A stretch of DNA of 64,000 nt from Virgibacillus_O xinjiangensis (GCF_042643145.1 NZ_JBHRSA010000034.1:1-64000); one strand, 5' to 3'; shown: positions 52,316 through 61,584, numbered from the stretch's first letter. Made by a program: numbers and translations. The notes: generated by a model from the sequence alone, not told the origin.

Positions 52316-53302
52316 GTGAGTATTACTGTAGCAGTGATTACACTAGCCATTGCATTTCTAATAACCGTCCTTTTATCTCCAATCATCATTCCATTTTTAA
52401 GACGTTTAAAGTTTGGACAGAGTATTCGAGAAGAAGGACCACAATCACATATGAAAAAAACCGGTACACCGACGATGGGGGGAGTTATGATTGTGTTCAG
52501 CATAACTGCCACCTCCCTGATCATGGCATGGAAGGCAGGAGAAGCCGGAGTCGGGTACGAGTTATGGCTCCTCCTGTTCGTACTGGTAGGTTATGGATTG
52601 CTAGGATTTTTGGACGACTTCATTAAAGTTGTCATGAAACGGAACTTGGGTTTGACATCTCTTCAAAAACTTCTGGGACAGATTGTCATTGCCCTTGTAT
52701 TTTATTTTATTCTTCGCAGTCAAGGCTTTCCCACAACAATCCAATTCCCTGGCACAGATACCCAATGGGAACTGGGATGGGGATATGCCCTTCTGATCAT
52801 CTTTATGTTGGTCGGTGCTTCAAACGCCGTCAACCTTACAGACGGACTGGACGGGCTGTTAGCAGGTACAGCGGCTATCGCCTTCGGAGCTTTTGCCATT
52901 TTAGCCTGGTATGGTTTCCCTTCGAGTGAAGTCACGACCTTTTCTCTTGCCGTAGTGGGAGCCTTGCTTGGTTTCCTGGTCTTTAATGCACACCCCGCAA
53001 AGGTTTTCATGGGGGATACAGGGTCTCTAGCACTCGGAGGAGCCATAGCAGCTATCGCTATCCTTGCCAAACTGGAGATTATTCTCGTCGTAGTTGGCGG
53101 TGTGTTCGTATTAGAAACCTTGTCTGTAATCATACAAGTTATTTCCTATAAAACTACCGGTAAACGAGTGTTTAAAATGAGCCCGCTTCATCACCATTAT
53201 GAGCTTAATGGCTGGTCAGAGTGGCGGGTAGTCACTACTTTCTGGCTGGTTGGACTAATATTTGCCGTGCTCGGCGTCTATATCGAGGTGGGTATAGGAT
53301 GA
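52316..53302 (+). CDS. mraY: Phospho-MurNAc-pentapeptide translocase MraY
   Basis: Transfers phospho-MurNAc-pentapeptide to undecaprenyl phosphate, making lipid I. The 328-aa protein has about ten helices and the motifs EEGPQSHMKKTGTPTMGG, GFLDDFIK (Asp pair), NAVNLTDGLDGL and FMGDTGSLALGG, and ends near SPLHHHYEL (His-rich motif). GTG start with GAGGAGGAAATTATT. Overlaps murD by four bases. Confidence 0.96.
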   Translation: MSITVAVITLAIAFLITVLLSPIIIPFLRRLKFGQSIREEGPQSHMKKTGTPTMGGVMIVFSITATSLIMAWKAGEAGVGYELWLLLFVLVGYGLLGFLDDFIKVVMKRNLGLTSLQKLLGQIVIALVFYFILRSQGFPTTIQFPGTDTQWELGWGYALLIIFMLVGASNAVNLTDGLDGLLAGTAAIAFGAFAILAWYGFPSSEVTTFSLAVVGALLGFLVFNAHPAKVFMGDTGSLALGGAIAAIAILAKLEIILVVVGGVFVLETLSVIIQVISYKTTGKRVFKMSPLHHHYELNGWSEWRVVTTFWLVGLIFAVLGVYIEVGIG

Positions 53303-54651
53303 TAAAACAATTGAAGAATTTCCGTTATTCTCATGTTTTGGTTATGGGGTTGGCAAGAAGTGGATCAGCGGCTGCAAGGCTTTTGCTTGGTAATGGAGTG
53401 AGGGTGCGGGTAAATGACAAGAACGTAGCGGAAGAAGACAGCGTTGTGAGGGAACTGAAGGCTCTGGGGGCAGAAGTGATTGTAGGCTCCCATCCTGTAA
53501 GTGTTCTCGATGACATCGAACTGTTGGTCAAAAACCCAGGCATCCCTTATGAAAATCCTTTAATAGAGGAAGCACAAAGCAGGGGGATACCGATAATTAC
53601 AGAAATTGAACTGGCCGGGAACTTGGCTGGGAGTTCCATGATCGGTATCACGGGATCAAATGGAAAGACCACTACGACTACGTTGACCGCTGAAATGCTT
53701 GCCCAAAGTCGCCAGCCGGTGAAAGTGGCTGGCAATATCGGAACAGTAGCATGTGAGGTTGCACAAACTTTGGCGCCAGAGGAGAGAATGGTTATAGAAC
53801 TCTCGTCCTTTCAATTGCTGGGTATTGAAAGCTTCCATCCCAAAATTGCCGTGCTACTGAATATCTACGAGGCGCATCTTGATTATCATAAGACAATGGA
53901 GAATTACCGGAGAGCCAAATTTCAAATTTTCAAAAACCAAAAAGCTGACGATTATCTGGTATTTAATGCGGATGATCCAACTTTGAAGGAGGCGGCAGGG
54001 GAGGCTGCATCTATAAAGGTTCCATTTTCATCCCGTCGGCGTCTTGGTCATGGTGTATGGGTTGATGAGTCGAACATTTATTTCGGGAATGATAGGGTGG
54101 TGAAACGTTCGGACATTGTGTTGGTCGGTGAACATAACCTTGAAAATATTTTAGCTGCAGTAGCAGCTGCCAAACTGGCTGGAGCGTCAAATGAAGGAAT
54201 ACAGTCTGTGCTGAAAACGTTCTCTGGCGTAGAGCACCGTATGCAGTTTGTTGATGAGGTGAATGGTCGATTGTTCTACAATGATTCGAAGGCCACCAAT
54301 ACTCTTGCTACGAAAAAGGCTCTTTCATCATTTAAGCAGCCCGTTGTTCTTCTAGCAGGCGGATTGGACCGCGGAAATGATTTTAACGAGTTGAAGGAGT
54401 ACCTTGACCATGTGAAAGCAATCGTCCTTTTCGGAGAGACCAAGGATAAGCTTCAGTCGCTTGCTGCGGAAGCAGGAGTTCCATTCATCGTAAAATCCAC
54501 TAACGTCGAGCAGGCTGCAAAAATGGCGTACGATCTTTCTGAAGAGGGAGATATCATTCTGCTTTCCCCAGCCTGTGCCAGTTGGGACCAATATAATAGC
54601 TTTGAAGAAAGAGGAGACATGTTTATACAAGCCGTGCATAAGTTAAAGTAG
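53299..54651 (+). CDS. murD: UDP-MurNAc-L-alanine:D-glutamate ligase MurD
   Basis: Adds D-glutamate to UDP-MurNAc-L-Ala. The 450-aa protein has VLVMGLARSGSAAARLL (UDP site), GITGSNGKTTTTTL (ATP site), ELSSFQL, FYNDSKATN and LLAGGLDRGNDF, ending with SPACASWDQYNSFEERGDMF. ATG overlaps the mraY stop (ATGA), RBS GAGGTGGGTATAGG. Separated from spoVE by 85 bases holding a terminator. Confidence 0.95.
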   Translation: MIKQLKNFRYSHVLVMGLARSGSAAARLLLGNGVRVRVNDKNVAEEDSVVRELKALGAEVIVGSHPVSVLDDIELLVKNPGIPYENPLIEEAQSRGIPIITEIELAGNLAGSSMIGITGSNGKTTTTTLTAEMLAQSRQPVKVAGNIGTVACEVAQTLAPEERMVIELSSFQLLGIESFHPKIAVLLNIYEAHLDYHKTMENYRRAKFQIFKNQKADDYLVFNADDPTLKEAAGEAASIKVPFSSRRRLGHGVWVDESNIYFGNDRVVKRSDIVLVGEHNLENILAAVAAAKLAGASNEGIQSVLKTFSGVEHRMQFVDEVNGRLFYNDSKATNTLATKKALSSFKQPVVLLAGGLDRGNDFNELKEYLDHVKAIVLFGETKDKLQSLAAEAGVPFIVKSTNVEQAAKMAYDLSEEGDIILLSPACASWDQYNSFEERGDMFIQAVHKLK

Positions 54652-54695
54652 GGGGCTTGTATAACAGTTAGAATAGGAAACAAACATGAATAATC

Positions 54696-54735
54696 AAGCA
54701 CCCCTTTTCAAGTTCAGGATAAAGGGGTGTTTTTT
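54696..54735 (+). terminator. Terminator hairpin that includes the spoVE ribosome-binding site
   Basis: CACCCCTTT (54699-54707) pairs perfectly with AAAGGGGTG (54721-54729), extended by G-T and A-T pairs outward, then TTTTTT. The 3' arm AAAGGGGTG is also the only Shine-Dalgarno sequence before the spoVE TTG at 54737. It should stop transcripts from murD, and in read-through RNA it would hide the spoVE start. Confidence 0.85.
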
Positions 54736-54736
54736 A

Positions 54737-55840
54737 TTGAAGAAAACAGGGAAATATGTACCTGATTATGTGCTATTAGGGGTGATTGGCGGTCTCCTAT
54801 TGGTTGGAATCATCATGGTATACAGTTCCTCTTACGTATGGGCAGAATATAAATTTGGTGATTCCTTCTACTATGTAAAAAGACAACTGTTATTTGCCGG
54901 TGCTGGTGTTATTGCAATGTTCTTCATCATGCGTTTTCCATATAGTCTATGGAAAAAGTACGCGAAGCATATATTGCTTCTTTGCTTTGTGCTTTTGCTG
55001 CTTGTTTTGATCCCAGGCATAGGGATGGTACGAGGAGGGGCCCAAAGCTGGATTGGCGTGGGAGCATTCAGTGTCCAGCCATCTGAGTTCATGAAACTCG
55101 GCTTGATTATTTTCCTTTCAGCATTTTTAGCAGCAAATCAAAAGTACATCACCTCCTTCAAGAAAGGATTTTCGCCGACAGTTCTGCTGGTCTTTACAGC
55201 CTTTGGCTTAATCATGCTCCAACCGGACCTTGGTACGGGGATGGTGCTCGTGCTTACATGCATGATGCTTATTTTTGTTGCAGGAGCCCGTTACTCCCAT
55301 TTTATTGGACTGGGGCTGATAGGGTTGGCCGGTTTTGTTTTTCTGATTGCTTCAGCTCCATATCGTATAAGCAGGATCACAGCCTTTCTGAATCCATGGG
55401 AAGATCCTTTGGGGGATGGTTTTCAAATTATCCAGTCTCTCTATGCTATTGGTCCCGGAGGTTTGATGGGACTTGGATTGGGAGAGAGCCTTCAGAAATA
55501 TTTCTACCTTCCAGAACCTCAGACGGATTTCATTTTCGCCATATTGGGCGAGGAATTGGGCTTTATCGGGGGAACCGCGGTCATCGGATTATTCCTCTTG
55601 CTGTTTTGGCGGGGAATCAAAATTTCTTTAGATGCCCCTGATTTATTTGGCCGGTTTCTGGCCCTTGGCATTGTATCTATGCTGGTGATCCAAACCATGA
55701 TCAATATCAGTGTCGTAATCGGTCTGATACCAGTCACAGGAATTACCCTGCCTTTTCTCAGTTACGGGGGATCCTCTCTTACACTTACATTGTGTTCCGT
55801 AGGTATTTTATTGAATATCAGTATGTATTCCAAAATTTAG
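54737..55840 (+). CDS. spoVE: SpoVE, SEDS glycan polymerase for spore cortex
   Basis: A 367-aa SEDS protein paralogous to FtsW: GIIMVYSSSYVWAEYKFGDSFYYVKRQ in pieces, FSVQPSEFMKLGLIIFLSAFLA, PDLGTGM, PEPQTDFIFAILGEELGF and GITLPFLSYGGSSL. It is SpoVE by place after murD and by partnership with SpoVD; it is not FtsW, which lies at 16038. Start TTG at 54737, placed by AAAGGGGTG seven bases upstream. An ATG at 54686 would need read-through of the hairpin and has no site. Confidence 0.9.
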   Translation: MKKTGKYVPDYVLLGVIGGLLLVGIIMVYSSSYVWAEYKFGDSFYYVKRQLLFAGAGVIAMFFIMRFPYSLWKKYAKHILLLCFVLLLLVLIPGIGMVRGGAQSWIGVGAFSVQPSEFMKLGLIIFLSAFLAANQKYITSFKKGFSPTVLLVFTAFGLIMLQPDLGTGMVLVLTCMMLIFVAGARYSHFIGLGLIGLAGFVFLIASAPYRISRITAFLNPWEDPLGDGFQIIQSLYAIGPGGLMGLGLGESLQKYFYLPEPQTDFIFAILGEELGFIGGTAVIGLFLLLFWRGIKISLDAPDLFGRFLALGIVSMLVIQTMINISVVIGLIPVTGITLPFLSYGGSSLTLTLCSVGILLNISMYSKI

Positions 55841-56025
55841 GGCGTTTGGGATGGGCTGTAAACAATGGAAAAAATTATCAGTTATGACGTGAAAAATCCG
55901 GGAATACAATAGGAGGTTGACTATATATTGGGTCATGTTATGTGATATAATTCTTATATCATGGAAGAAACAGGATACGTGGTTCAGTTTCTTTCGGTAA
56001 ATATGTGATAAAGGAAGAAATAGAT
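55841..56025 (+). promoter_or_regulatory. divIB upstream region with extended -10 promoter
   Basis: TGATATAAT at 55943-55951 fits an extended -10 box (TGnTATAAT); TTGACT at 55917-55922 is 23 bases further up. In B. subtilis murG and murB fill the gap between spoVE and divIB; here there are 185 bases without a gene. Confidence 0.5.
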
Positions 56026-56811
56026 ATGAGCCAAGAAAAGATTGTTTCAATTGAAGAGCGTATTCCAAAGTTGAAACAAGCTAGAAAAAAGAAATCAAAC
56101 CGAAGGCTGGTTTTTTATTTATCTATTTTTTTTATTTTGATTTCCGTTATCATTTACTTGCAGTCTCCACTCAGTCATGTGAGGGAGGTTGTAGTTAATG
56201 GAAATTCCCTTTTGGAAGAGGAGGAAGTCATTAGACAGAGCGGGCTTGATGACAGCACCAACATCTGGACGATTGACAAGCCTGGGATTACTTCTGCACT
56301 GACCTCCAACCCGATGGTGGAGTCTGCAGAAATCAGCAGGAAATTCCCCTGGACAGTGAAAATCAGTCTGCAGGAGTACAAGCGAATTGGCTATATAAAG
56401 GAAGAAAGCAGCTATTTTCCGGTGCTGGGTAATGGGAGGGTCTTAACTCAATTGGAAAATGTGCCCTTTAAAGGGGATGCTCCGCTGCTGTTCAATTTTA
56501 CCGAAGAAGAACATTTACATAGGATGACAGCTGAACTGGATCAACTTCCTCATAGTTTGCTGAATCTCATTTCAGAGATTCATTGGCAGCCTAATGAGTC
56601 CAGTAAAAATAATATACTGCTCTATATGAATGATGGCTATGTAGTAAGCGGATCTATCCGGAGTTTCGCGGAGAAGATGCAAGTGTACCCTTCTATTGTT
56701 TCTCAGCTGGATCCAGATAGTGAAGGGATCATCCATATAGGTGTCGGTGCTTATTTTGAAGAACTTGGAACAGGGGAAGCTGAAGAAGGACAGGAAGGTA
56801 GTGAAGAGTGA
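56026..56811 (+). CDS. divIB: Cell division protein DivIB/FtsQ
   Basis: A 261-aa bitopic protein: basic cytoplasmic tail (KLKQARKKKSNRR), one helix (VFYLSIFFILISVIIYL), a POTRA domain starting LSHVREVVVNGNSLLEEEEVI, a beta domain (about 125-235), and an acidic tail. It stabilises the FtsL-DivIC-PBP2B complex. ATG at 56026 with AAAGGAAGAAATAGAT. Here it is followed directly by ftsA, without ylxW, ylxX or sbp. Confidence 0.9.
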   Translation: MSQEKIVSIEERIPKLKQARKKKSNRRLVFYLSIFFILISVIIYLQSPLSHVREVVVNGNSLLEEEEVIRQSGLDDSTNIWTIDKPGITSALTSNPMVESAEISRKFPWTVKISLQEYKRIGYIKEESSYFPVLGNGRVLTQLENVPFKGDAPLLFNFTEEEHLHRMTAELDQLPHSLLNLISEIHWQPNESSKNNILLYMNDGYVVSGSIRSFAEKMQVYPSIVSQLDPDSEGIIHIGVGAYFEELGTGEAEEGQEGSEE

Positions 56812-56898
56812 CTTTTTCTGATAGTTTACCTTCTATCAGTCAGAATTGACGAGTTTCATACGTAACCTATGATATGCCTGCTAAAAATAATAATAAAT

Positions 56899-56927
56899 GC
56901 AGGAAATAAACCCTTTATATAGAATAA
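56899..56927 (+). promoter_or_regulatory. Sigma-H promoter of ftsA-ftsZ
   Basis: GCAGGAAAT (56899-56907) matches the -35 consensus RNAGGAWWW. ATAGAATAA (56919-56927) matches the -10 consensus RNNGAATWW. The spacer is 11 bases. All fixed positions agree. In B. subtilis a sigma-H promoter raises ftsAZ expression at the onset of sporulation, when the polar septum forms. Confidence 0.85.
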
Positions 56928-57054
56928 CCTATATATGTTTTCTTTTTTCGGTAAAATCCTCTAAAATAGTAGATTAGGGTATGCCAAAACATTTACAGCT
57001 AATGAATAGGAAAAAATCGGCTGAAAGAGATGCTAAGGAATCAGGAGGTGCCTT

Positions 57055-58347
57055 TTGTTGGACAACAGTGAAATTCTGGTTAGCCTTGATATAGGAACCA
57101 GCAAAATAAAAGTTATCATTGGTGAAGTGTTGAACGATTCACTGAACATTATCGGTGTTGGAACTGCTAAGTCAAATGGCATGAAGAAAGGTGCCATTGT
57201 AGATATCGATCAGACTGTACAGTCAATCCGAAATGCGGTAGAACAGGCTGAACGGATGGTGGGAATGCAGATTGAACGTGTCATTGTCGGAGTTAATGGC
57301 AGTCATGTTCAATTACAGCCTTGCCATGGAGTCGTCGCTGTTCAAAGCGCAAACAGAGAAATCGGCGAAGAAGACATCACCAGAGTAATCGATGGAGCCC
57401 AGGTGGTTTCAATTCCCCCTGAAAGGGAAATAATTGATGTGGTGCCGAAACAGTTTATCGTGGATGGGCTCGACGAAATCACTGATCCGCGGGGGATGAT
57501 CGGCGTGAGGCTGGAAATGGAAGGAACGATCATTACCTGTTCTAAGACACTTTTACATAACATATTGAAATGTGTGGAACGTGCAGGACTTCAAGTGGCA
57601 GATATATGTCTGCAGCCGCTTGCTGCCGGTACAAACGCCCTTTCAAAAGACGAGATGAATATGGGAGTTGCACTGATAGATGTAGGGGGAGGCTGTACCA
57701 CTATTTCTGTCTTCGGGAACGGCCATCTCCTATCCACAAGTGTGGTGCATCTGGGTGGTGACAATATTACGAAGGACCTATCCATTGGCCTACGTACTTC
57801 TACCGAAGAAGCAGAAGATATCAAACTGAATTACGGGCACGCTTTCTATGATACAGCCCAAGAAGAAGAGACTTTTGAGGTTTCCATCATAGGCAGCAAC
57901 ACCAAACAGACCTATAACCAACTGGAAATTTCTGATATGATTGAAGCGAGAATGGAAGAAATTTTTGCCTTCGCTGAGAAGGAAATTCGCAAGATGGGTA
58001 TACGCGAGCTGCCGGGAGGTTTTGTCCTGACTGGAGGAGCCATGTCCATGCCGGGCGCCTTGGAGTTGGCGGAAGACCTGTTCCAGTCGAATGTTCGGAT
58101 AGCCATTCCTGATTATATAGGTGTCAGGGAAGCTCAGTTCATCGCAGGAGTAGGAATCTTGCAATTTGCCTATCGTAATGCGAGAATACAAGGAAAAGAA
58201 TTGTTTCCTGCCGTGGCAGCGGATCATTATGAACAACAACCGAAGCCTAAGCGTAATAAAAAGCAGCAGGACCACCCGAACCAGTCGAAAGAAGAGACGA
58301 AAAAAGAATCCAAAGTAGCCAATTTGTTCAAATATTTCTTTGATTGA
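57055..58347 (+). CDS. ftsA: Cell division protein FtsA
   Basis: The actin-like membrane tether of FtsZ. The 430-aa protein has LVSLDIGTSKIKVIIGE (phosphate 1), the 1C domain, ALIDVGGGCTTISVF (phosphate 2), and GFVLTGGAMSMPGALELA (adenosine). A C-terminal amphipathic helix, KVANLFKYFFD, inserts in the membrane. Two TTG codons follow GGAGGTGCCTT; the first (57055) is taken, the second at 57058 is equally possible. Confidence 0.94.
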   Translation: MLDNSEILVSLDIGTSKIKVIIGEVLNDSLNIIGVGTAKSNGMKKGAIVDIDQTVQSIRNAVEQAERMVGMQIERVIVGVNGSHVQLQPCHGVVAVQSANREIGEEDITRVIDGAQVVSIPPEREIIDVVPKQFIVDGLDEITDPRGMIGVRLEMEGTIITCSKTLLHNILKCVERAGLQVADICLQPLAAGTNALSKDEMNMGVALIDVGGGCTTISVFGNGHLLSTSVVHLGGDNITKDLSIGLRTSTEEAEDIKLNYGHAFYDTAQEEETFEVSIIGSNTKQTYNQLEISDMIEARMEEIFAFAEKEIRKMGIRELPGGFVLTGGAMSMPGALELAEDLFQSNVRIAIPDYIGVREAQFIAGVGILQFAYRNARIQGKELFPAVAADHYEQQPKPKRNKKQQDHPNQSKEETKKESKVANLFKYFFD

Positions 58348-58445
58348 CAGGCAATGTCACGCGTCATATCATTGCCCGGCAAAGAAGGTGAGGAATCACT
58401 TCGATCAGAAACAGATGTAATTTTGCATATTAGGAGGAACGGAGA

Positions 58446-59618
58446 ATGTTAGAGTTTGATACAAATATGGAGGAACTGGCGTCAATAAAAGTAATTGGGG
58501 TAGGCGGTGGCGGCAATAACGCCGTTAACCGTATGATCGAGCACGGTGTAGAGGGTGTTGAGTTCATTGCCGTCAACACGGATGCACAGGCACTCAATCT
58601 CTCCAAGGCAGAAGTGAAACTGCAAATAGGAGGAAAACTCACCAGAGGGCTAGGCGCCGGTGCAAACCCCGAAGTCGGTAAGAAAGCAGCGGAAGAAAGC
58701 AAGGAACAAATCCAAGAAGTCCTCCAGGGTGCAGACATGATTTTTGTCACGGCAGGTATGGGCGGAGGAACAGGTACCGGGGCAGCCCCTGTCATTGCTC
58801 AAATTGCCAAAGATCTCGGAGCCTTGACAGTCGGTGTGGTGACTAGACCCTTCTCCTTCGAAGGAAGAAGAAGATCAACACAGGCGATTTCCGGTATTGA
58901 TTCCCTGAAGTCCGCGGTTGATACACTAATTGTCATTCCTAATGACCGCTTGTTGGAAATTGTGGATAAAAACACACCAATGCTGGAAGCTTTCCGTGAA
59001 GCTGACAATGTGCTGAGACAAGGTGTTCAAGGCATCTCCGACTTAATAGCAAAACCAGGGTTGATTAATGTTGACTTTGCCGACGTAAAAACAATTATGA
59101 TCGATAAAGGGTCAGCATTAATGGGAATTGGTATTGCTACTGGAGAAACACGGGCAACGGAAGCAGCCAAGAAGGCAATCTCCTCTCCATTATTGGAAAC
59201 TTCCATTGACGGTGCGCATGGGATTCTGATGAATATTACCGGTGGGACCAACTTGAGCCTATATGAAGTACAGGAAGCCGCCGACCTTGTTACTTCAGCT
59301 GCTGATAACGAAGTGAATGTGATTTTCGGTTCTGTCATTAATGAGAATCTCAATGATGAAATAATCGTTACTGTAATTGCTACGGGGTTTGATGAAAATG
59401 TCAAAAAGGCTGAAAAGCAGCCAAGACAGCAACGTCCGGTCATCAATCACAATCAACAGGCAGCGACCAGTGCACCTGAAGAAAGCCCAAGAGAAAGGGA
59501 GACAGGTCAACAGCAGCAACCGCAACATCAGCAACAATCACAGCGCTCTAAACCAGAAGAGGATACACTCGATATTCCGACTTTCTTGAGAAATCGAAAT
59601 CGAAACCGTAATCGTTAA
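58446..59618 (+). CDS. ftsZ: Cell division GTPase FtsZ
   Basis: The tubulin homologue that forms the Z ring. The 390-aa protein has IKVIGVGGGGNNAVNRM, the tubulin signature GGGTGTGAAPVIA, TRPFSFEGRRR, the T7 loop NVDFADVKTIM, a Gln-rich variable linker, and the C-terminal peptide DIPTFLRNRNRNRNR for FtsA binding. The very regular Asn-Arg tail is notable. RBS AGGAGGAACGGAGA. Ends at a strong terminator. Confidence 0.97.
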   Translation: MLEFDTNMEELASIKVIGVGGGGNNAVNRMIEHGVEGVEFIAVNTDAQALNLSKAEVKLQIGGKLTRGLGAGANPEVGKKAAEESKEQIQEVLQGADMIFVTAGMGGGTGTGAAPVIAQIAKDLGALTVGVVTRPFSFEGRRRSTQAISGIDSLKSAVDTLIVIPNDRLLEIVDKNTPMLEAFREADNVLRQGVQGISDLIAKPGLINVDFADVKTIMIDKGSALMGIGIATGETRATEAAKKAISSPLLETSIDGAHGILMNITGGTNLSLYEVQEAADLVTSAADNEVNVIFGSVINENLNDEIIVTVIATGFDENVKKAEKQPRQQRPVINHNQQAATSAPEESPRERETGQQQQPQHQQQSQRSKPEEDTLDIPTFLRNRNRNRNR

Positions 59619-59636
59619 GAAAGACATGATGGTGAA

Positions 59637-59673
59637 AAAAGCGGCCAGTCCGATAGGACTGGCCGCTTTTTTT
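59637..59673 (+). terminator. Terminator of ftsA-ftsZ
   Basis: AAAAGCGGCCAGTCC (59637-59651) and its perfect complement (59656-59670) with a short loop and T run close the dcw cluster. Confidence 0.93.
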
Positions 59674-59702
59674 GGTTAGAAGAGGCTTTACATAAGCGAT
59701 TT

Positions 59703-59884
59703 TTCGTCAAGTTTCACTGGTGCTTTTTATGGGAGACGGTGGGGATTATTGTATCCGAAGGGTTATTTCATTGGAGATGACCGACAAACACCCCGATAAC
59801 TTGTTAAAATTAGCCCCTCATAACCTCCAGAATGTGACAGACTTTGCTCCTCCGCTCATATATACTTCTCCTTACACATATAAT
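59703..59884 (+). promoter_or_regulatory. Candidate spoIIG promoter with Spo0A-box-like sites
   Basis: A -10 box TATAAT (59879-59884) lies 42 bases before spoIIGA, without a good -35 at normal distance, as expected for an activated promoter. Boxes matching seven of nine bases of TTTGTCRAA occur on the minus strand at 59780-59788 and 59833-59841, and on the plus strand at 59703-59711. The first two lie near -108 and -54, similar to the Spo0A sites of B. subtilis spoIIG. Each box alone is weak. Confidence 0.5.
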
Positions 59885-59925
59885 CTATCAAAATAGTAAT
59901 AACCATTCTGCAGAGGGGAGATTAC

Positions 59926-60846
59926 GTGGCCATATATCTAGATGCCGTCTGGGTGTTGAACTTCTTTTTGGACATGATGCTCCTTTTACTGACCCAGGCA
60001 CTTGCGAGGGACAACACACATAAATGGAGGATCTGTTTGGGTGCATTCGTCGCTTCGCTGCTCGTACCCGTTTCTGTCTATTATCCTGATTCATTGATCA
60101 GCAGCCCCGCGGGAAAGTTTTTGTACTCAGTGGTCATCATTGTGTGCGCTTTTCGTTTTGTTAGTGTCCACCGATCTATAAAGCTCTTGCTATTATTTTA
60201 TTTTACGACTTTTGCAGTAGGTGGTGGAATGGTAGCTGTTCATTTTCTCCTACAAAGTCCTGTAGAGGTCCATGCTAATAGTCTAACCACCTATAATACT
60301 GGTTTTGGAGATCCAGTCAGCTGGCTGTTTGTACTTATTGCCTTCCCAGTCGCCTGGAAATTCACGAAAATTCGTATGGACAAGCATGCAGTAGAGAAAA
60401 TCAGATATGATCAAGTTTGTCCTGTAACCATTCTAGTCAAGGAGAGAACTTATCATACGACCGGTTACATTGACAGTGGAAATCAATTGATTGATCCAAT
60501 CACTAAGAAACCGGTGATCATTTGCGATGAGACGATCCTTCGCCAGTGGTTCACGGAAGAAGAGTGGCTTGCTTTAAAAAAAGCGGAAGAAAATTTGGAT
60601 ATACAAAGTCTTCCTGCCTCTTGGGATCATCATATCCAGCTTGTTCCCTATCAGGGAGTACAAGGAAGCAATGGGTTTCTTTTCACTATCCGACCGGACC
60701 AGTTAACAGTCTATTATGACGGACAGAAAATTAGTACGGATAAAGTGTTGATCGGCATGCAATTCGCTAAAATGACAAAGGATGAAAGTTATCATTGCCT
60801 GCTTCATCCACAAATCATCAAACTCGAAACTTTACATTCTGCATAA
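59926..60846 (+). CDS. spoIIGA: SpoIIGA, membrane aspartic protease for pro-sigma-E
   Basis: A 306-aa protein: five hydrophobic segments in the first 150 residues, then a protease domain with TTGYIDSGNQLIDPITKKPVI, whose DSG(N) is the aspartic protease motif, acting as a dimer. It processes pro-sigma-E in the mother cell after a forespore signal from SpoIIR. GTG start with GCAGAGGGGAGATTAC. Co-transcribed with sigE, 12 bases downstream. Confidence 0.94.
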   Translation: MAIYLDAVWVLNFFLDMMLLLLTQALARDNTHKWRICLGAFVASLLVPVSVYYPDSLISSPAGKFLYSVVIIVCAFRFVSVHRSIKLLLLFYFTTFAVGGGMVAVHFLLQSPVEVHANSLTTYNTGFGDPVSWLFVLIAFPVAWKFTKIRMDKHAVEKIRYDQVCPVTILVKERTYHTTGYIDSGNQLIDPITKKPVIICDETILRQWFTEEEWLALKKAEENLDIQSLPASWDHHIQLVPYQGVQGSNGFLFTIRPDQLTVYYDGQKISTDKVLIGMQFAKMTKDESYHCLLHPQIIKLETLHSA

Positions 60847-60858
60847 GGGGGACTCTTC

Positions 60859-61584
60859 ATGATCATAACTAAGGTGCGTCTACGTCTGCGTTTGTGGTGG
60901 TATAAAGCATTAATGAAACTGGGAATCAAATCGGAGGAAATCTATTACATTGGAGGAAGCGAAGCGCTGCCTCCACCGTTGTCGAAGGAAGAAGAGCAGG
61001 AGCTCCTCACTCTTCTTCCTAAAGGTGATAAGACAGCACGTGCCATGCTGATAGAGAGAAACCTTCGTCTGGTCGTCTATATTTCTAGGAAATTTGAAAA
61101 CACAGGGATCAATATTGAAGATCTAATTAGTATCGGAACCATCGGCTTGATAAAAGCTGTAAACACTTTTAACCCAGAGAAGAAAATCAAACTGGCAACC
61201 TATGCATCGAGATGCATTGAAAATGAAATACTCATGTATCTGCGCAGGAACAATAAGTTGAAATCTGAGGTCTCATTTGATGAGCCGCTGAACATCGACT
61301 GGGACGGCAATGAACTGCTGCTCTCGGATGTGCTTGGCACGGATGAGGACATCATTACAAGGAATCTGGAATCCACGGTGGATAAAACACTGCTGAAGAA
61401 GGCACTCTCTCAGTTGAATGACCGGGAAAAGCAAATCATGGAGCTCCGATTTGGACTAGTGGGGGAGGAGGAAAAAACGCAGAAGGATGTAGCAGATATG
61501 TTAGGGATTTCCCAATCCTATATTTCCCGCCTGGAAAAGAAAATAATCAGACGTCTGAAAAAAGAATTTAATAAAATGGTTTAA
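60859..61584 (+). CDS. sigE: RNA polymerase sigma-E (pro-protein), mother cell
   Basis: A 241-aa sigma factor. The first 27 or so residues (MIITKVRLRLRLWWYKALMK...) are the amphipathic pro-sequence, removed before YYIGGSEALPPPLS. Region 2 (RNLRLVVYISRKFENTGINIEDLISIGTIGLIKA in pieces) and region 4 (DVADMLGISQSYISRLEKKIIRRLKKE) are typical. It controls early mother-cell genes. RBS ATAAGGGGGACTCTTC. The near identity to B. subtilis over region 2 is notable. Confidence 0.96.
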   Translation: MIITKVRLRLRLWWYKALMKLGIKSEEIYYIGGSEALPPPLSKEEEQELLTLLPKGDKTARAMLIERNLRLVVYISRKFENTGINIEDLISIGTIGLIKAVNTFNPEKKIKLATYASRCIENEILMYLRRNNKLKSEVSFDEPLNIDWDGNELLLSDVLGTDEDIITRNLESTVDKTLLKKALSQLNDREKQIMELRFGLVGEEEKTQKDVADMLGISQSYISRLEKKIIRRLKKEFNKMV

